Shown here: positions 1-8,733 of the stretch, in pieces | How positions within the stretch are numbered: position 1 is the first letter of the stretch | How the letters are laid out: the number at the start of each line of letters is the position of its first letter | Source of the DNA: Pseudomonas putida | GTDB lineage: Bacteria; Pseudomonadota; Gammaproteobacteria; Pseudomonadales; Pseudomonadaceae | Assembly: GCF_016406145.1 (NCBI RefSeq) | Contig: NZ_CP066306.1 | Coordinates: 1,302,001-1,366,000, forward strand | Length of the DNA stretch: 64,000 nucleotides | Direction of reading: 5' to 3' | Notes under the pieces: model-generated | Told to the model about the DNA's origin: nothing | The model's database searches: none | The model's input: only the letters and a program-made list of their open reading frames with translations | Translations under genes and position numbers: made by a program

Positions 1-47
1 CGATTCACCATTCTCAGGTTCTCAGCCCCCATGGAGAACACGAGAAC

Positions 48-1982
48 ATGACCATCGGATCGTCATACAATCACCCCGCCAACCTGGCCATTGAGCCTCT
101 TTCAACCTTGCAACCTTGGGCTGCGCGCTTCCCGAATCCACCAGACCTTTGCTTTGACTATCGCCGGCTGATTGAGCAAAAAGGTGGTATCGCGCGTACC
201 GTCCAACCGGACCATCGAATCTGCATCATCGGCGCTGGTGTTACCGGTTTGACCGCTGCCCGTGAGCTCCTGCGTTGCGGCTTCACCCAAATCACCTTGA
301 TCGAGCAATCCCGGCGTATTGGCGGCCGCCACCTGACAGTGGTGAATAACCTCGGCAATTACAAGCAGCCTACTACCCCTTTTGAAATGGGGGCAATGCG
401 CATGCCTTTCTTCAACAGGACGGGAGAACCTGCCAAGGACGGACGTTCGCTGATGGCCTACTACGCCAACTTATTCGATTTGCGCCTCTCAGACTTTCCT
501 AATCCTGGTACACCTTGGGTGAATGCCACAGGGATCTACCTGCGGGAAGGTCAGCTTGACGAAAAAAGTGATCCGGCCCTTCTGATCTGGCGCAATCCAG
601 AAGGAGATACTCCTCCTCCTACGGCCACCCTGCAGCGCATTCACGGTAAATGGACACGCTTTGCAGAGCTGTTCGCCGAAAAGGTTGCCACTTTCTACGG
701 CACGCAAAGTTGGGAGTCGATGTGGTCTGCGATTGTAGAAAGGTATCACCGGCTCTCATTTCGGGAATTGGTCCATCAACCTGTTCTTGATCACTGGGAT
801 CCAGCAAACCCGGGTGACTTTGGCGGGTTAGGTATGGATAGGGATGAGTCGGCGATCTTTTATGCGATAGGTATCGGTGATGGCAGCTGGGGTGCATTCT
901 ATGATGTCTGCTGTCTGTACCCTCTGCGTACTGCAATCTTTGGCTTCAGCAGCCACTTACAGTTGGTTCATGGGCGTGTGGATCAGGAGGGCAAACCTTT
1001 CGGCGCACCGTATCTGGGAGTCGAGACGGTACCTGACAGCAAGGGGCTCATGTTCCAGGCACCGGCCTATCTTGGTCTGGCAGCAATGGATGACTGCCTG
1101 CTGTTCATGGATATCGATACTCGGGGTGCGTCACTGTATAACCATCTTGCTCAACGTGATGACGGTCTGCTGACTGACAGTTCGGTGTGCGGTCTTCAGA
1201 AACTGCCAGATGGTCGTATTCGAGTCCAATACCGTTGGCAGTGGAGCAACTCACAGCGAGAGCAGTTGCTGCACGATGATTTCGACAGCGTTATTCTGAC
1301 CACGCCGTCCTGGTTGATTGAAACTCAGATCCGGCTTAGTGATTTCAGCCGGGAGTCTTTGCCACAACCGATCATGGATGCCTGGAAGCATGCCCATTGG
1401 GAGACCAGCTGCAAAGTCTACGCGCCGCTCAAGAAAGCCTTCCTCGATCGCCAATTTCCTTTGCCACAAATCCTGATCACCGACAGCTTTGTTCACGATG
1501 TATATGCCTACCGCTACAACGATAGCTACACCGATGATTGCATCCTTCTCAGCTACACCTGGGAAGACGACGCCACCAAACTGGCAGCATTCTCTGATGA
1601 GGAGCTAGTACAAAAGTGCATCACCGAGCTTGATCGGATCCTGTTGCGCTGTTCCAACATCGGTGAAGCCATATCGCCTTACATCGATACTCGAAACATT
1701 CGTATACAGCGATGGATGACTGATAGAAACGCCTTGGGCTGCGCAAAGCTTTATCGAGCAGGCACCTATTACGACGCTGTTGGCTTGATGAAATACAACC
1801 GTGAACTGAGTACCTCCTCGGGACTTTATCTGGCTGGAGAGTCCTTCTCTGTTGATGCCGGTTGGACGGAGCCATGTCTGCGCACGGCGATCGATACGGT
1901 CATAAACATCTGTGATCGCACATCAGCCAAGTTCCATGGTGGCTTCACCCTTGATGACTACCCGCATTACCAGGTCCGGTAG
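48..1982 (+). CDS. FAD-dependent amino-acid 2-monooxygenase-like flavoprotein (IaaM/DavB/PAO family)
   Basis: This 644-residue flavin amine oxidase most resembles the tryptophan/lysine/phenylalanine 2-monooxygenases, which oxidatively decarboxylate an amino acid to a one-carbon-shorter amide. Seen: a dinucleotide-binding GAGVTG at residues 62-67, an acidic strand end at E86 followed by GGR (92-94), a GAMRMP motif at 115-120 whose Arg would bind the substrate carboxylate in this family, an SYTWEDD motif (502-508) and the C-terminal FAD motif GESFSVDAGW (597-606). No signal peptide is apparent. It is the first gene of a four-gene set; the next encodes an amidase-type enzyme, as in davB-davA. 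Two 60-base rows counted by hand gave 45-50% GC, below the neighbours, suggesting transfer. The substrate cannot be told. The start has a GGAG upstream. Confidence 0.8.
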   Translation: MTIGSSYNHPANLAIEPLSTLQPWAARFPNPPDLCFDYRRLIEQKGGIARTVQPDHRICIIGAGVTGLTAARELLRCGFTQITLIEQSRRIGGRHLTVVNNLGNYKQPTTPFEMGAMRMPFFNRTGEPAKDGRSLMAYYANLFDLRLSDFPNPGTPWVNATGIYLREGQLDEKSDPALLIWRNPEGDTPPPTATLQRIHGKWTRFAELFAEKVATFYGTQSWESMWSAIVERYHRLSFRELVHQPVLDHWDPANPGDFGGLGMDRDESAIFYAIGIGDGSWGAFYDVCCLYPLRTAIFGFSSHLQLVHGRVDQEGKPFGAPYLGVETVPDSKGLMFQAPAYLGLAAMDDCLLFMDIDTRGASLYNHLAQRDDGLLTDSSVCGLQKLPDGRIRVQYRWQWSNSQREQLLHDDFDSVILTTPSWLIETQIRLSDFSRESLPQPIMDAWKHAHWETSCKVYAPLKKAFLDRQFPLPQILITDSFVHDVYAYRYNDSYTDDCILLSYTWEDDATKLAAFSDEELVQKCITELDRILLRCSNIGEAISPYIDTRNIRIQRWMTDRNALGCAKLYRAGTYYDAVGLMKYNRELSTSSGLYLAGESFSVDAGWTEPCLRTAIDTVINICDRTSAKFHGGFTLDDYPHYQVR

Positions 1983-2131
1983 ACAAAGGGGTTGAAGGCC
2001 CTCGCATAGCGCGCTTCTTACCCAAATTCTTCGTTTTTCCTACAGGTCTGTGGGAGTGCGCTGACTGTCGCTCCCCAGCCTGGCCCCGTTTTACTGGCGC
2101 TCTTCCACAACAACCAAAAAAGGAAGCCGCC

Positions 2132-3028
2132 ATGTCCGAACTATGCCTCCCCATAAGCCCGGTAAAAATCGCCGTCATTCAGTACGACCCTCAGGTTGGG
2201 CTAGACAATCGCGATGGCAACCTGAAACACGGGTTGGCCCTGGCCCGGCGAGCTGCTCGCGAAGGTGCCAACCTGATTGTGCTGCCTGAACTGGCAAACA
2301 CCGGTTATACCTTTCAGTCGCGTGCCGAAGCCTATGCTCATGCCCAGACGCTACAGGACGGGCCCAGCCTCCAGGCGTGGGCGGACTTTGCGCAGGAACA
2401 TCAGGTTTATCTGGCCGCAGGCTTCGCGGAACGCGATGGTCTGAAACTCTATGACAGTGCAGTGCTGCTCGGGCCTGAAGGGATGCTTGGGCATTATCGC
2501 AAGGCCCACCTGTGGAATCACGAAAAGCTGTGGTTCACCCCAGGCGACCTGGGCTTCCCTGTCTTCGAAACGCCCATCGGACGTATAGGTTTGTTGATCT
2601 GTTGGGATATCTGGTTTCCCGAGGTCCCACGCCTGATGGCGGCGCAAGGTGCCGACATCCTCTGCAGCCTGAACAACTGGGTATGGACGCCACCGCCGCT
2701 GTTCGATGCTGCCGGACGTTGCATGGCTTCATACCTCACCATGACGGCAGCACACGTCAACAATGTCTATATCGCCGCCGCCAACCGAATCGGTAGCGAG
2801 CGGGGAGGCCGTTTTCTGGGCTGTTCGCTGATCGCCGGGACCAACGGATGGCCCATCGGTGAAACGGCCAGCGCAGATCACGAAACCATCCTCTATGCCG
2901 ATGTCGATCTCAGCGCAGCCCGTTCGGCGCCAATCTGGAACAGCCTCAACGATTTGCCGCGAGACCGGCGTACAGATCTTTACGACGCCACGCTCGGCTA
3001 TCGCATGCATGCACCGATGCCACGCTGA
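2132..3028 (+). CDS. nitrilase-superfamily carbon-nitrogen hydrolase (DavA-like amidase)
   Basis: This 298-residue cytoplasmic hydrolase carries the Glu-Lys-Cys triad of the carbon-nitrogen hydrolase superfamily: E53 in LPELANTGY, K124 in HYRKAHLW and C157 in LLICWDIWFPE. Enzymes of this group hydrolyse an amide to acid plus ammonia. DavA hydrolyses the 5-aminovaleramide made by the monooxygenase DavB, so sitting after a 2-monooxygenase suggests that this enzyme hydrolyses the amide made by the upstream gene. That link is inferred. The start follows AAAGGAAG at good spacing. A 149-bp gap from the first gene may hold a second promoter. It could instead be an N-carbamoyl amino acid amidohydrolase. 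Confidence 0.82.
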   Translation: MSELCLPISPVKIAVIQYDPQVGLDNRDGNLKHGLALARRAAREGANLIVLPELANTGYTFQSRAEAYAHAQTLQDGPSLQAWADFAQEHQVYLAAGFAERDGLKLYDSAVLLGPEGMLGHYRKAHLWNHEKLWFTPGDLGFPVFETPIGRIGLLICWDIWFPEVPRLMAAQGADILCSLNNWVWTPPPLFDAAGRCMASYLTMTAAHVNNVYIAAANRIGSERGGRFLGCSLIAGTNGWPIGETASADHETILYADVDLSAARSAPIWNSLNDLPRDRRTDLYDATLGYRMHAPMPR

Positions 3029-3038
3029 GGAGATGGAA

Positions 3039-4193
3039 ATGAAGGTTAAACTCATTCCGCCTCAGCAATTGATCCCAGCGTTGATGCTGGCCAGCCTGAC
3101 AGTATTGCTGGCTGCCAGCCTGGTGCTCGGTCAATGGCCGGATTATGCACAGTGGACCTCGACACTGGATCAGCCACTGAGCCGCCTACGCTGGATAGTC
3201 GCAGACATCAGCGAAGTCACTTTTTACAAGCATGAACTACCCGCCCTCGGCTTGCTGCTCGGCGCTTGCCTCGCGCATTGGGCCTATATCCGTGGCTACC
3301 GTTGCCAGGGCTTCGCCATCTGTTATGGCAGTGGCTTGTGGCCCTGGGTTTTCATCAGCTCGCTGCTTGGCTTGCTGCTCAGTCATGCCTTGTGGGGCTG
3401 GACCTTGGCCAGTGGCGCCTGGCAACCCACGTTCGTCGCCTTCGTCTCGCTGCCTGCTGCCATGGTTCTGCTGTTTGGTGGCGGCTGGCAGGTGACGATC
3501 ACCGGTGCGGTGCTGGGCGCACTGCTGGTAGCACCAGCCAGCCTGTTGCTGGTCAATTACCTGTGCTACCCCCTGCAGTTGCCTACTGTGATCGGCAATG
3601 TCAGCGGGATGGCTGTAGCAAGCGTGATGGCTTTCATGCTGTGCAGGCGCTTTCCATCGCTGGTCGAGCGCGGCCGCAGGCCCGAGACGTTGCAGGCTGT
3701 TGCGCCAAACCCGGACTATGGCGTGGTCTGGTCACTCAGGCGAGTTCTGGCCGATTTCAGCGAAGGGCCATTTTTCGGAAATGAACTGGCCAGTCTGGGG
3801 CTCTTGCTGGGTGTCCTGGCCGCCTACATGCTAGCGCCCGCTGCACCCGCCTATGGCTCGCACCTGGTTGTTCAGTTGGTGGCCGGGCAGGGGTTGTCTT
3901 CATTGGTTGGTGTAGTGATGTGGCGTCGTCAGTGGCAAGCGCGTGGCTGGTATCCCACCTACATTCCCATTGTGTCGGTTGTTCCTGCCGCAGTGCTGAC
4001 CCATGGCGGTAGCTGGCAGGTGGTCATGCTCAGCGCAATATTGGGCGCGCTGATCGCACCGCCGTTGGCTGTGGCCATCAGCCAACGGTTACCGAGTCAT
4101 ATGCATGGCTATATCGGTAATGTTCTGTCCATGGCCATCAGTACATTAGGTATCGTGCCGCTGGTCGGGCTTGTTACAGGGGTTGGCGTATGA
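3039..4193 (+). CDS. internally duplicated integral membrane protein, unknown function
   Basis: A strongly hydrophobic protein of 384 residues that I cannot place in a named family. It consists of two repeated halves. ADISEVTFYKHELPALGLLLG-like sequence (about residues 55-75) recurs as ADFSEGPFFGNELASLGLLLG-like sequence (about 238-258). A GGGWQVTITGAVLGAL segment (about 147-162) recurs as HGGSWQVVMLSAILGAL (about 322-338). GNVSGMA (about 187) recurs as GNVLSMA (about 360). Such duplication is common in transporters, so a permease for the operon's substrate or product is plausible. ATG 3039 is preferred over ATG 3033 because GAGGAG (3027-3032) is then correctly spaced. The end overlaps the next gene by ATGA, implying translational coupling. 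Confidence 0.72.
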   Translation: MKVKLIPPQQLIPALMLASLTVLLAASLVLGQWPDYAQWTSTLDQPLSRLRWIVADISEVTFYKHELPALGLLLGACLAHWAYIRGYRCQGFAICYGSGLWPWVFISSLLGLLLSHALWGWTLASGAWQPTFVAFVSLPAAMVLLFGGGWQVTITGAVLGALLVAPASLLLVNYLCYPLQLPTVIGNVSGMAVASVMAFMLCRRFPSLVERGRRPETLQAVAPNPDYGVVWSLRRVLADFSEGPFFGNELASLGLLLGVLAAYMLAPAAPAYGSHLVVQLVAGQGLSSLVGVVMWRRQWQARGWYPTYIPIVSVVPAAVLTHGGSWQVVMLSAILGALIAPPLAVAISQRLPSHMHGYIGNVLSMAISTLGIVPLVGLVTGVGV

Positions 4194-5179
4194 CGGAGTT
4201 TAAAAATTTGCCTCGCTTGTCGATTGCCAGCCTGGGAGGAACAGCCAGCATGCAGGCTGGTGAACCGGGGCGGGGGGTGACGCCAAGTCTCGACTGTGAG
4301 AGGCAATTGGCCTTGTTACCTCACTTGCGCGAAATGGCGCACCTTGAAGTGGCCACGCTGTGTCTGGTCCCTAGTGCCTCACTGAGCTTCGTGATGCTTC
4401 TGGATGTGCTGGCCTGGGCTCGCGCTGAAATTGAAGGTGGCTCGCAGGCAGTGATACTCACTCAGGGGACTGATACGCTGGAGGAGACGGCGTACTTCTT
4501 CAACCTGCTCTGGCCTTTCGACGCACCGCTTGTGCTCACCGGTGCAATGCGCCCGCCCAGCCAGCCGGGGAGCGATGGGCCGGCCAATTTGCTGGCGGCG
4601 ACGCAGGTAGCTCTGGCTCACGCTAGCAGGGGAAGAGGTGCGCTGGTAGTGATCAACGACCAGATCCACTGCGCAACACGGGTACGCAAGACTGCCAGCC
4701 TGTCGATGGCCGCGTTCGAGTCGCCTGGCAGTGGTTCCGTTGGTGAACTCGTAGAAGGCTTGGCGGTTTATCGTCAACCGCCTTGCCCGCGCATGGTGCT
4801 ACCGCTCCCCGAACGCGTCGGGCATCGGGTTGCGCTGCTGGAAGCTTGCCTGGATGCAGATACAACCTTGCTGCAGGCTGTTGCGGCCTTTGGGTTCGAG
4901 GGGCTGGTCATATCCGGGTTTGGTGCCGGGCACGTTTCCAGCGCCTGGTCCGATGTGTTGGGTGAGCTGGCGCCGAACCTGCCGGTGATTGTCGCTACCC
5001 GCACCGGAAGTGGGACCACCGCTCGGGCCACCTACGGTTTTGCGGGGGCCGAGATCGACTTGCAGTCCAAAGGCGTACACATGGCCGGACAACTCTGTCC
5101 GCGCAAGTGTCGAATATTGTTGTGGTTGCTACTCGGCACGGGGCAACAGTCGTCGCTGTGCACCTGGCTACCCCGATAG
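4190..5179 (+). CDS. asparaginase/glutaminase-family amidohydrolase
   Basis: This 329-residue protein has the two signatures of bacterial type asparaginases. The N-terminal threonine motif is SLGGTAS (14-20, nucleophile candidate T18, in place of the usual TGGTI). The second is TQGTDTLEETAYFF (91-104), with T94-D95 and a matching downstream K167. These enzymes hydrolyse a side-chain amide and release ammonia. No signal peptide is visible, so cytoplasmic action is expected. Its ATGA overlap with the membrane protein gene places it in the same operon as the monooxygenase and the amidase, which hints at a substrate other than free asparagine. It ends 91 bases before an unrelated gene. Confidence 0.82.
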   Translation: MTEFKNLPRLSIASLGGTASMQAGEPGRGVTPSLDCERQLALLPHLREMAHLEVATLCLVPSASLSFVMLLDVLAWARAEIEGGSQAVILTQGTDTLEETAYFFNLLWPFDAPLVLTGAMRPPSQPGSDGPANLLAATQVALAHASRGRGALVVINDQIHCATRVRKTASLSMAAFESPGSGSVGELVEGLAVYRQPPCPRMVLPLPERVGHRVALLEACLDADTTLLQAVAAFGFEGLVISGFGAGHVSSAWSDVLGELAPNLPVIVATRTGSGTTARATYGFAGAEIDLQSKGVHMAGQLCPRKCRILLWLLLGTGQQSSLCTWLPR

Positions 5180-5270
5180 GGTAAATGCCCGCAGCTCTGT
5201 GGCTGTGGGCAGCCCTTGACCCGTCGCTGTGATAGGGTGCACACACTTTTGCTTTTCAGGATGTGCAACC

Positions 5271-5825
5271 ATGCTCCCCCCCCTCAGCGAAAAAGAACTC
5301 GACCGCCTCGAAGACCTGCTGATCACCTACGGCAACGACTATTCGGTCCTCAACCTTGCCGAGCTCAACGGCTTTTTCACCGGCCTGGCCAGCTCGCCCT
5401 CCCGGATCAATCCCGAGCAGTGGTTGCCTGCGGTCGCCGGTGGCAAGGTGCCGAAGTTCAAGAAGCCTGCCCATGAAGAAGCCTATACGGCACTGATGCT
5501 GCGCTATGCCCACCAGGTGGCGGAACAGCTTGCGGAAAATGTCGACGGCTTTGAGCCGGTGTTCGAAGAAAGTGAAAGCGAGGAAGGGCCGGCGATCATC
5601 ATGGAAGAATGGTGCTTTGGCTACATGCGCGCTACCCAGATCGCGCAATGGAGCGACCTTCCGCCGGAGCAGGATCAATTGCTCAAGGCTATTTCGCTGC
5701 ACGGGCTGGAGGATAACTTTGAGCTGCTCGATACCATGAGTTTCGATGAGCTGCAGGCCTGCGTGCCACACGTGATTGCTGCTGCGAAGGGCTTGTATCG
5801 GTATCAGAAGCAGCAGCGCCACTGA
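5271..5825 (+). CDS. YecA/UPF0149-family protein
   Basis: This acidic 184-residue protein has the UPF0149 (YecA/YgfB) pattern: an early LNGFFTGLASSP segment (about residues 27-38), a central EEWCFGYMRA stretch (about 107-116) and an all-helical composition. There is no C-terminal SEC-C cysteine motif, so it is of the short type. The molecular role of the family is poorly defined; YgfB-like members have regulatory effects. ATG 5271 is chosen over upstream frame extensions because the family homology starts with MLPPLSEKEL, preceded by an AGGA-containing leader. Confidence 0.8.
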   Translation: MLPPLSEKELDRLEDLLITYGNDYSVLNLAELNGFFTGLASSPSRINPEQWLPAVAGGKVPKFKKPAHEEAYTALMLRYAHQVAEQLAENVDGFEPVFEESESEEGPAIIMEEWCFGYMRATQIAQWSDLPPEQDQLLKAISLHGLEDNFELLDTMSFDELQACVPHVIAAAKGLYRYQKQQRH

Positions 5826-5886
5826 CCCGATGGGGCTGGCCCTTTTGGGTCTGCCCCGCCCAAGGGCCCTTGGGAATCCAGCGATT

Positions 5887-5903
5887 ATTTCGCATAGCGA
5901 AAT
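5887..5903. promoter_or_regulatory. perfect inverted repeat, possible operator before the GST gene
   Basis: ATTTCGC-ATA-GCGAAAT is a perfect 7-bp inverted repeat with a 3-bp centre, lying 97 bases before the GST start. It contains a T-N11-A core as in LysR-type boxes. A LysR gene lies at the end of the same gene set, so autologous control is possible but unproven. Confidence 0.45.
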
Positions 5904-5999
5904 TATGATCTTCCCCCAGCACTGATTCTGCAACTCAGTGATTCAGCGCAGCATGTGCTCCACCAGCACCACGCCGGTGCCGACCCTGGAGCACAGACC

Positions 6000-6623
6000 A
6001 TGATCAAACTCTACAACTTCCCAAAGTCCGGCCATGCCCATCGCATCGAGCTGATGCTGTCGCTGCTGAACCTGCCCACCGAACTGGTGTTCGTGGATCT
6101 GGCCAAGGGCGCGCACAAGCAGCCCGAATTCCTCGCCCTCAACCCCCTCGGCCAGGTACCGGTGATCGATGACAACGGTACTGTCATTGCCGACTCCAAC
6201 GCCATCCTCGTCTACCTGGCCAGCACGTACGACAAAGCCGGCCATTGGCTGCCCCATGACCCGGTCAGCGCCGCTCGTGTGCAACGCTGGCTTACCACCG
6301 CCGCAGGGCCGCTCGCCTTCGGCCCGGCCGCTGCCCGTCTGGTTACAGTGTTTGGCGCCTCATTCAATACCGACGAAGTCATCGGTCGCGCCCACGCCTT
6401 GCTCAAGGTGATGGACCGCGAACTGGCCGAGTCGCCATTCCTGGTGGGCGACCAGCCGACCATCGCTGATGTGGCCAACTACTCCTACATCGCCCACGCC
6501 CCTGAGGGCAACGTCTCGCTGGAGCCGTACCCCAACGTACGCGCCTGGCTGGCACGCATCGAAGCGCTGCCCGGCTTCGTTGCCATGCCACGTACCGCCG
6601 TGGGCCTGCAAGCCAACGTCTGA
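6000..6623 (+). CDS. glutathione S-transferase family protein
   Basis: This 207-residue cytoplasmic GST has an N-terminal thioredoxin-like domain (about 1-80) with [12 protein letters not shown] near the start, where Ser10 is the likely catalytic residue, and the cis-proline GQVPVI and ADSNAI glutathione-binding segments. An all-helical C-terminal domain follows, with the family's [12 protein letters not shown] motif (about 157-168). It would conjugate glutathione to an electrophile or act as a peroxidase or disulfide-bond oxidoreductase. It is followed 27 bases later by a flavin/iron-sulfur oxidoreductase, probably as one operon. ATG 6000 is chosen because upstream in-frame sequence lacks homology. 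Confidence 0.88.
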   Translation: MIKLYNFPKSGHAHRIELMLSLLNLPTELVFVDLAKGAHKQPEFLALNPLGQVPVIDDNGTVIADSNAILVYLASTYDKAGHWLPHDPVSAARVQRWLTTAAGPLAFGPAAARLVTVFGASFNTDEVIGRAHALLKVMDRELAESPFLVGDQPTIADVANYSYIAHAPEGNVSLEPYPNVRAWLARIEALPGFVAMPRTAVGLQANV

Positions 6624-6650
6624 GCCGCAATCCAACCGAGGAACGCCGCC

Positions 6651-8681
6651 ATGCAACAAACCCCTGACCCTCGACCCTCGCCCTGGCACGTTGGCGAAAA
6701 ACGGCTGCAGGAGCAGGCCGGTGTGGCGCAGCGCATGGAGGCGTTCGGGCAGAAGGTCATTCGTGACTACATGCCCGACCAGCACCGCGAGTTTTACCGA
6801 CAATTGCCTTTCCTGGTCGCTGGCGCCGTGGACGCCCACGGTAAACCCTGGGCGACGCTGTTTGAAGGCCCCGAAGGGTTCGTCAGCTCGCCCGACCCAC
6901 GGCAATTGTTGATCGACACCCACCTCGCCAGCGACGACCCGGCAACGCCAGGCCTGGGCGCAGGTGGTGCTGTCGGCCTGCTCGGCATCGAGCTGCACAG
7001 CCGCCGGCGCAACCGCATCAACGGGCTTATCCAGCAAGGGGGCGGTGGCCCGCTGGCGGTGACGGTGGAGCATGCCTTCGGCAATTGTCCCCAGTACATC
7101 CAGTTGCGCGCTTACACGCGTGTCGATGAGCCGCCGCAGAGCAGGCTGGACTCCAGCGTACTGGATGCCCACGCAGTGACGATGATCGAGCAGGCAGACA
7201 CCTTCTTTGTCGCCAGCTACATCGACCACGAAGACGGCCACCGCGCTGTGGATGTCTCGCACCGCGGCGGCCGTGCCGGGTTCGTCAAGGTCGACGGCAA
7301 CCGCCTGACCATCCCCGACTATGCCGGCAACTTGCACTTCAATACCCTCGGCAACCTGTTGGAAAATCCGCAGGCAGGGTTGTTGTTCGTCGATTTCAGC
7401 AACGGCAACGTGCTGCAAGTGACGGGGCGCACTGATATTTTGCTCGACAGCCCGCTGATCAAAGACTTCGAGGGCGCCGAGCGGCTATGGACGCTTCAGG
7501 TCGAACAGGTCGTGCTGCGCCGGGCTGGCGTGTCGTTGCGCTGGGCCTTCCAGGAGTACGCACCGACCAGCCTGATGACCGGTACCTGGGCTGAGGCCGA
7601 GCAGCGCCAGCAGCAGCGCGAACGGCAGCGCCAATGGCTGACCTGGCGTGTGGAGCGGGTAGAGCAGGAGAGCCGAGACATCCGCTCGTTCTACCTTGCG
7701 CCAGACAGGCCGGTAACGTTCGCCCCAGGCCAGCACATTCCTGTGCGTCTCCCGCTGGGTGGCGACACGCCGTTGATTCGCACCTACAGCCTGTCCTGCG
7801 CGCCATCGGACGGCCACCTGCGCATTAGCGTCAAGGCCCAGGGTGCGGCTTCGCGGTATCTGCACGAACAGGTCGGCGTTGGCGACCTGCTCGACGTGCG
7901 GCTGCCCATGGGCAGTTTTACCCTGGACGGCGACAGTACAAGGCCCATCGTGCTGATTGGTGCAGGCGTGGGCATTACCCCGCTGATCGCCATGTTGCGC
8001 GAGCAGTTGGCCCGGCAGCAGTCGCGGCGAATTCATCTGTTCCACGGCGCCCGCCGCCTCGCTGACTTGCCATTTCAGCAGGAGCTGGCCGCGTTGTCCG
8101 AGCGGGCAGGTGGCCTGTTGAGTGTGCATCGCTCCCTTAGCCAGCCGGAGGACGACGCAGTACCAGGACGCGACTATGAACATGCCGGGCGCCTGGCGAT
8201 CGAGCAGGTGAAAGCGAAGCTGGCGCTGGATGACTATGACTTCTACCTGTGTGGGCCGGCCAGCTTTACCCAGGACCTGTATGAAGGGTTACGCGCCATA
8301 CACGTGCCGGACAAGCGCATTCATGCAGAAGCCTTCGGCCCGTCGACACTCAGGCGTCATACCGATGACGACCAGCCGACGCTGCAGCAGCCACCGGCTG
8401 CCAGCGAGCCAGTGCCGGTATACTTTGCCAGCTCGGCCAAGGAGGCGCGCTGGGCACCGGGCGGTGGAACCTTGCTGGAACTTGCCGAAGCCCGTGGGTT
8501 GTCGCCGGACTTCAGCTGCCGGGGCGGTTCGTGCGGCACCTGCAAGACCAAGGTGGTGAGCGGGCAGGTGCATTACCCGAACCCGCCTGCCGAGATGCCG
8601 GAAGCAGGGACAGTGCTGATCTGCTGCGCGGTGCCGGGCAAAGCGCAGGAGGGCGGGCAGGCGTTGGTACTGGACATTTGA
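6651..8681 (+). CDS. fused PNPOx-like / ferredoxin reductase / 2Fe-2S ferredoxin oxidoreductase
   Basis: This 676-residue protein carries three modules. The first, about residues 1-310, is a pyridoxamine-5'-phosphate-oxidase-like FMN split barrel. The second is a ferredoxin-NADP reductase type FAD/NAD(P) unit with RTYSLSC at 377-383 (FAD) and GAGVGIT at 437-443 (nucleotide). The third is a C-terminal plant-type 2Fe-2S domain with C623-x4-C628-x2-C631 and a distal Cys near 658. Electrons would pass from NAD(P)H through FAD to the iron-sulfur cluster, and possibly to the N-terminal flavin. The substrate is unknown. A GAGGAA precedes the start. It lies between GST and LysR genes, suggesting an inducible redox or detoxification function. 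Confidence 0.85.
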   Translation: MQQTPDPRPSPWHVGEKRLQEQAGVAQRMEAFGQKVIRDYMPDQHREFYRQLPFLVAGAVDAHGKPWATLFEGPEGFVSSPDPRQLLIDTHLASDDPATPGLGAGGAVGLLGIELHSRRRNRINGLIQQGGGGPLAVTVEHAFGNCPQYIQLRAYTRVDEPPQSRLDSSVLDAHAVTMIEQADTFFVASYIDHEDGHRAVDVSHRGGRAGFVKVDGNRLTIPDYAGNLHFNTLGNLLENPQAGLLFVDFSNGNVLQVTGRTDILLDSPLIKDFEGAERLWTLQVEQVVLRRAGVSLRWAFQEYAPTSLMTGTWAEAEQRQQQRERQRQWLTWRVERVEQESRDIRSFYLAPDRPVTFAPGQHIPVRLPLGGDTPLIRTYSLSCAPSDGHLRISVKAQGAASRYLHEQVGVGDLLDVRLPMGSFTLDGDSTRPIVLIGAGVGITPLIAMLREQLARQQSRRIHLFHGARRLADLPFQQELAALSERAGGLLSVHRSLSQPEDDAVPGRDYEHAGRLAIEQVKAKLALDDYDFYLCGPASFTQDLYEGLRAIHVPDKRIHAEAFGPSTLRRHTDDDQPTLQQPPAASEPVPVYFASSAKEARWAPGGGTLLELAEARGLSPDFSCRGGSCGTCKTKVVSGQVHYPNPPAEMPEAGTVLICCAVPGKAQEGGQALVLDI

Positions 8682-8733
8682 TGTTGCCTGCAGATGGCTG
8701 ATAATCACTCGACCCCCGTACCCAGGAGCCGGC

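Noticed and set aside
2351..2647. Minus-strand open frame inside the nitrilase-family gene
   Set aside because: It lies wholly within a well-supported gene with catalytic motifs; long antisense frames are common in high-GC DNA.
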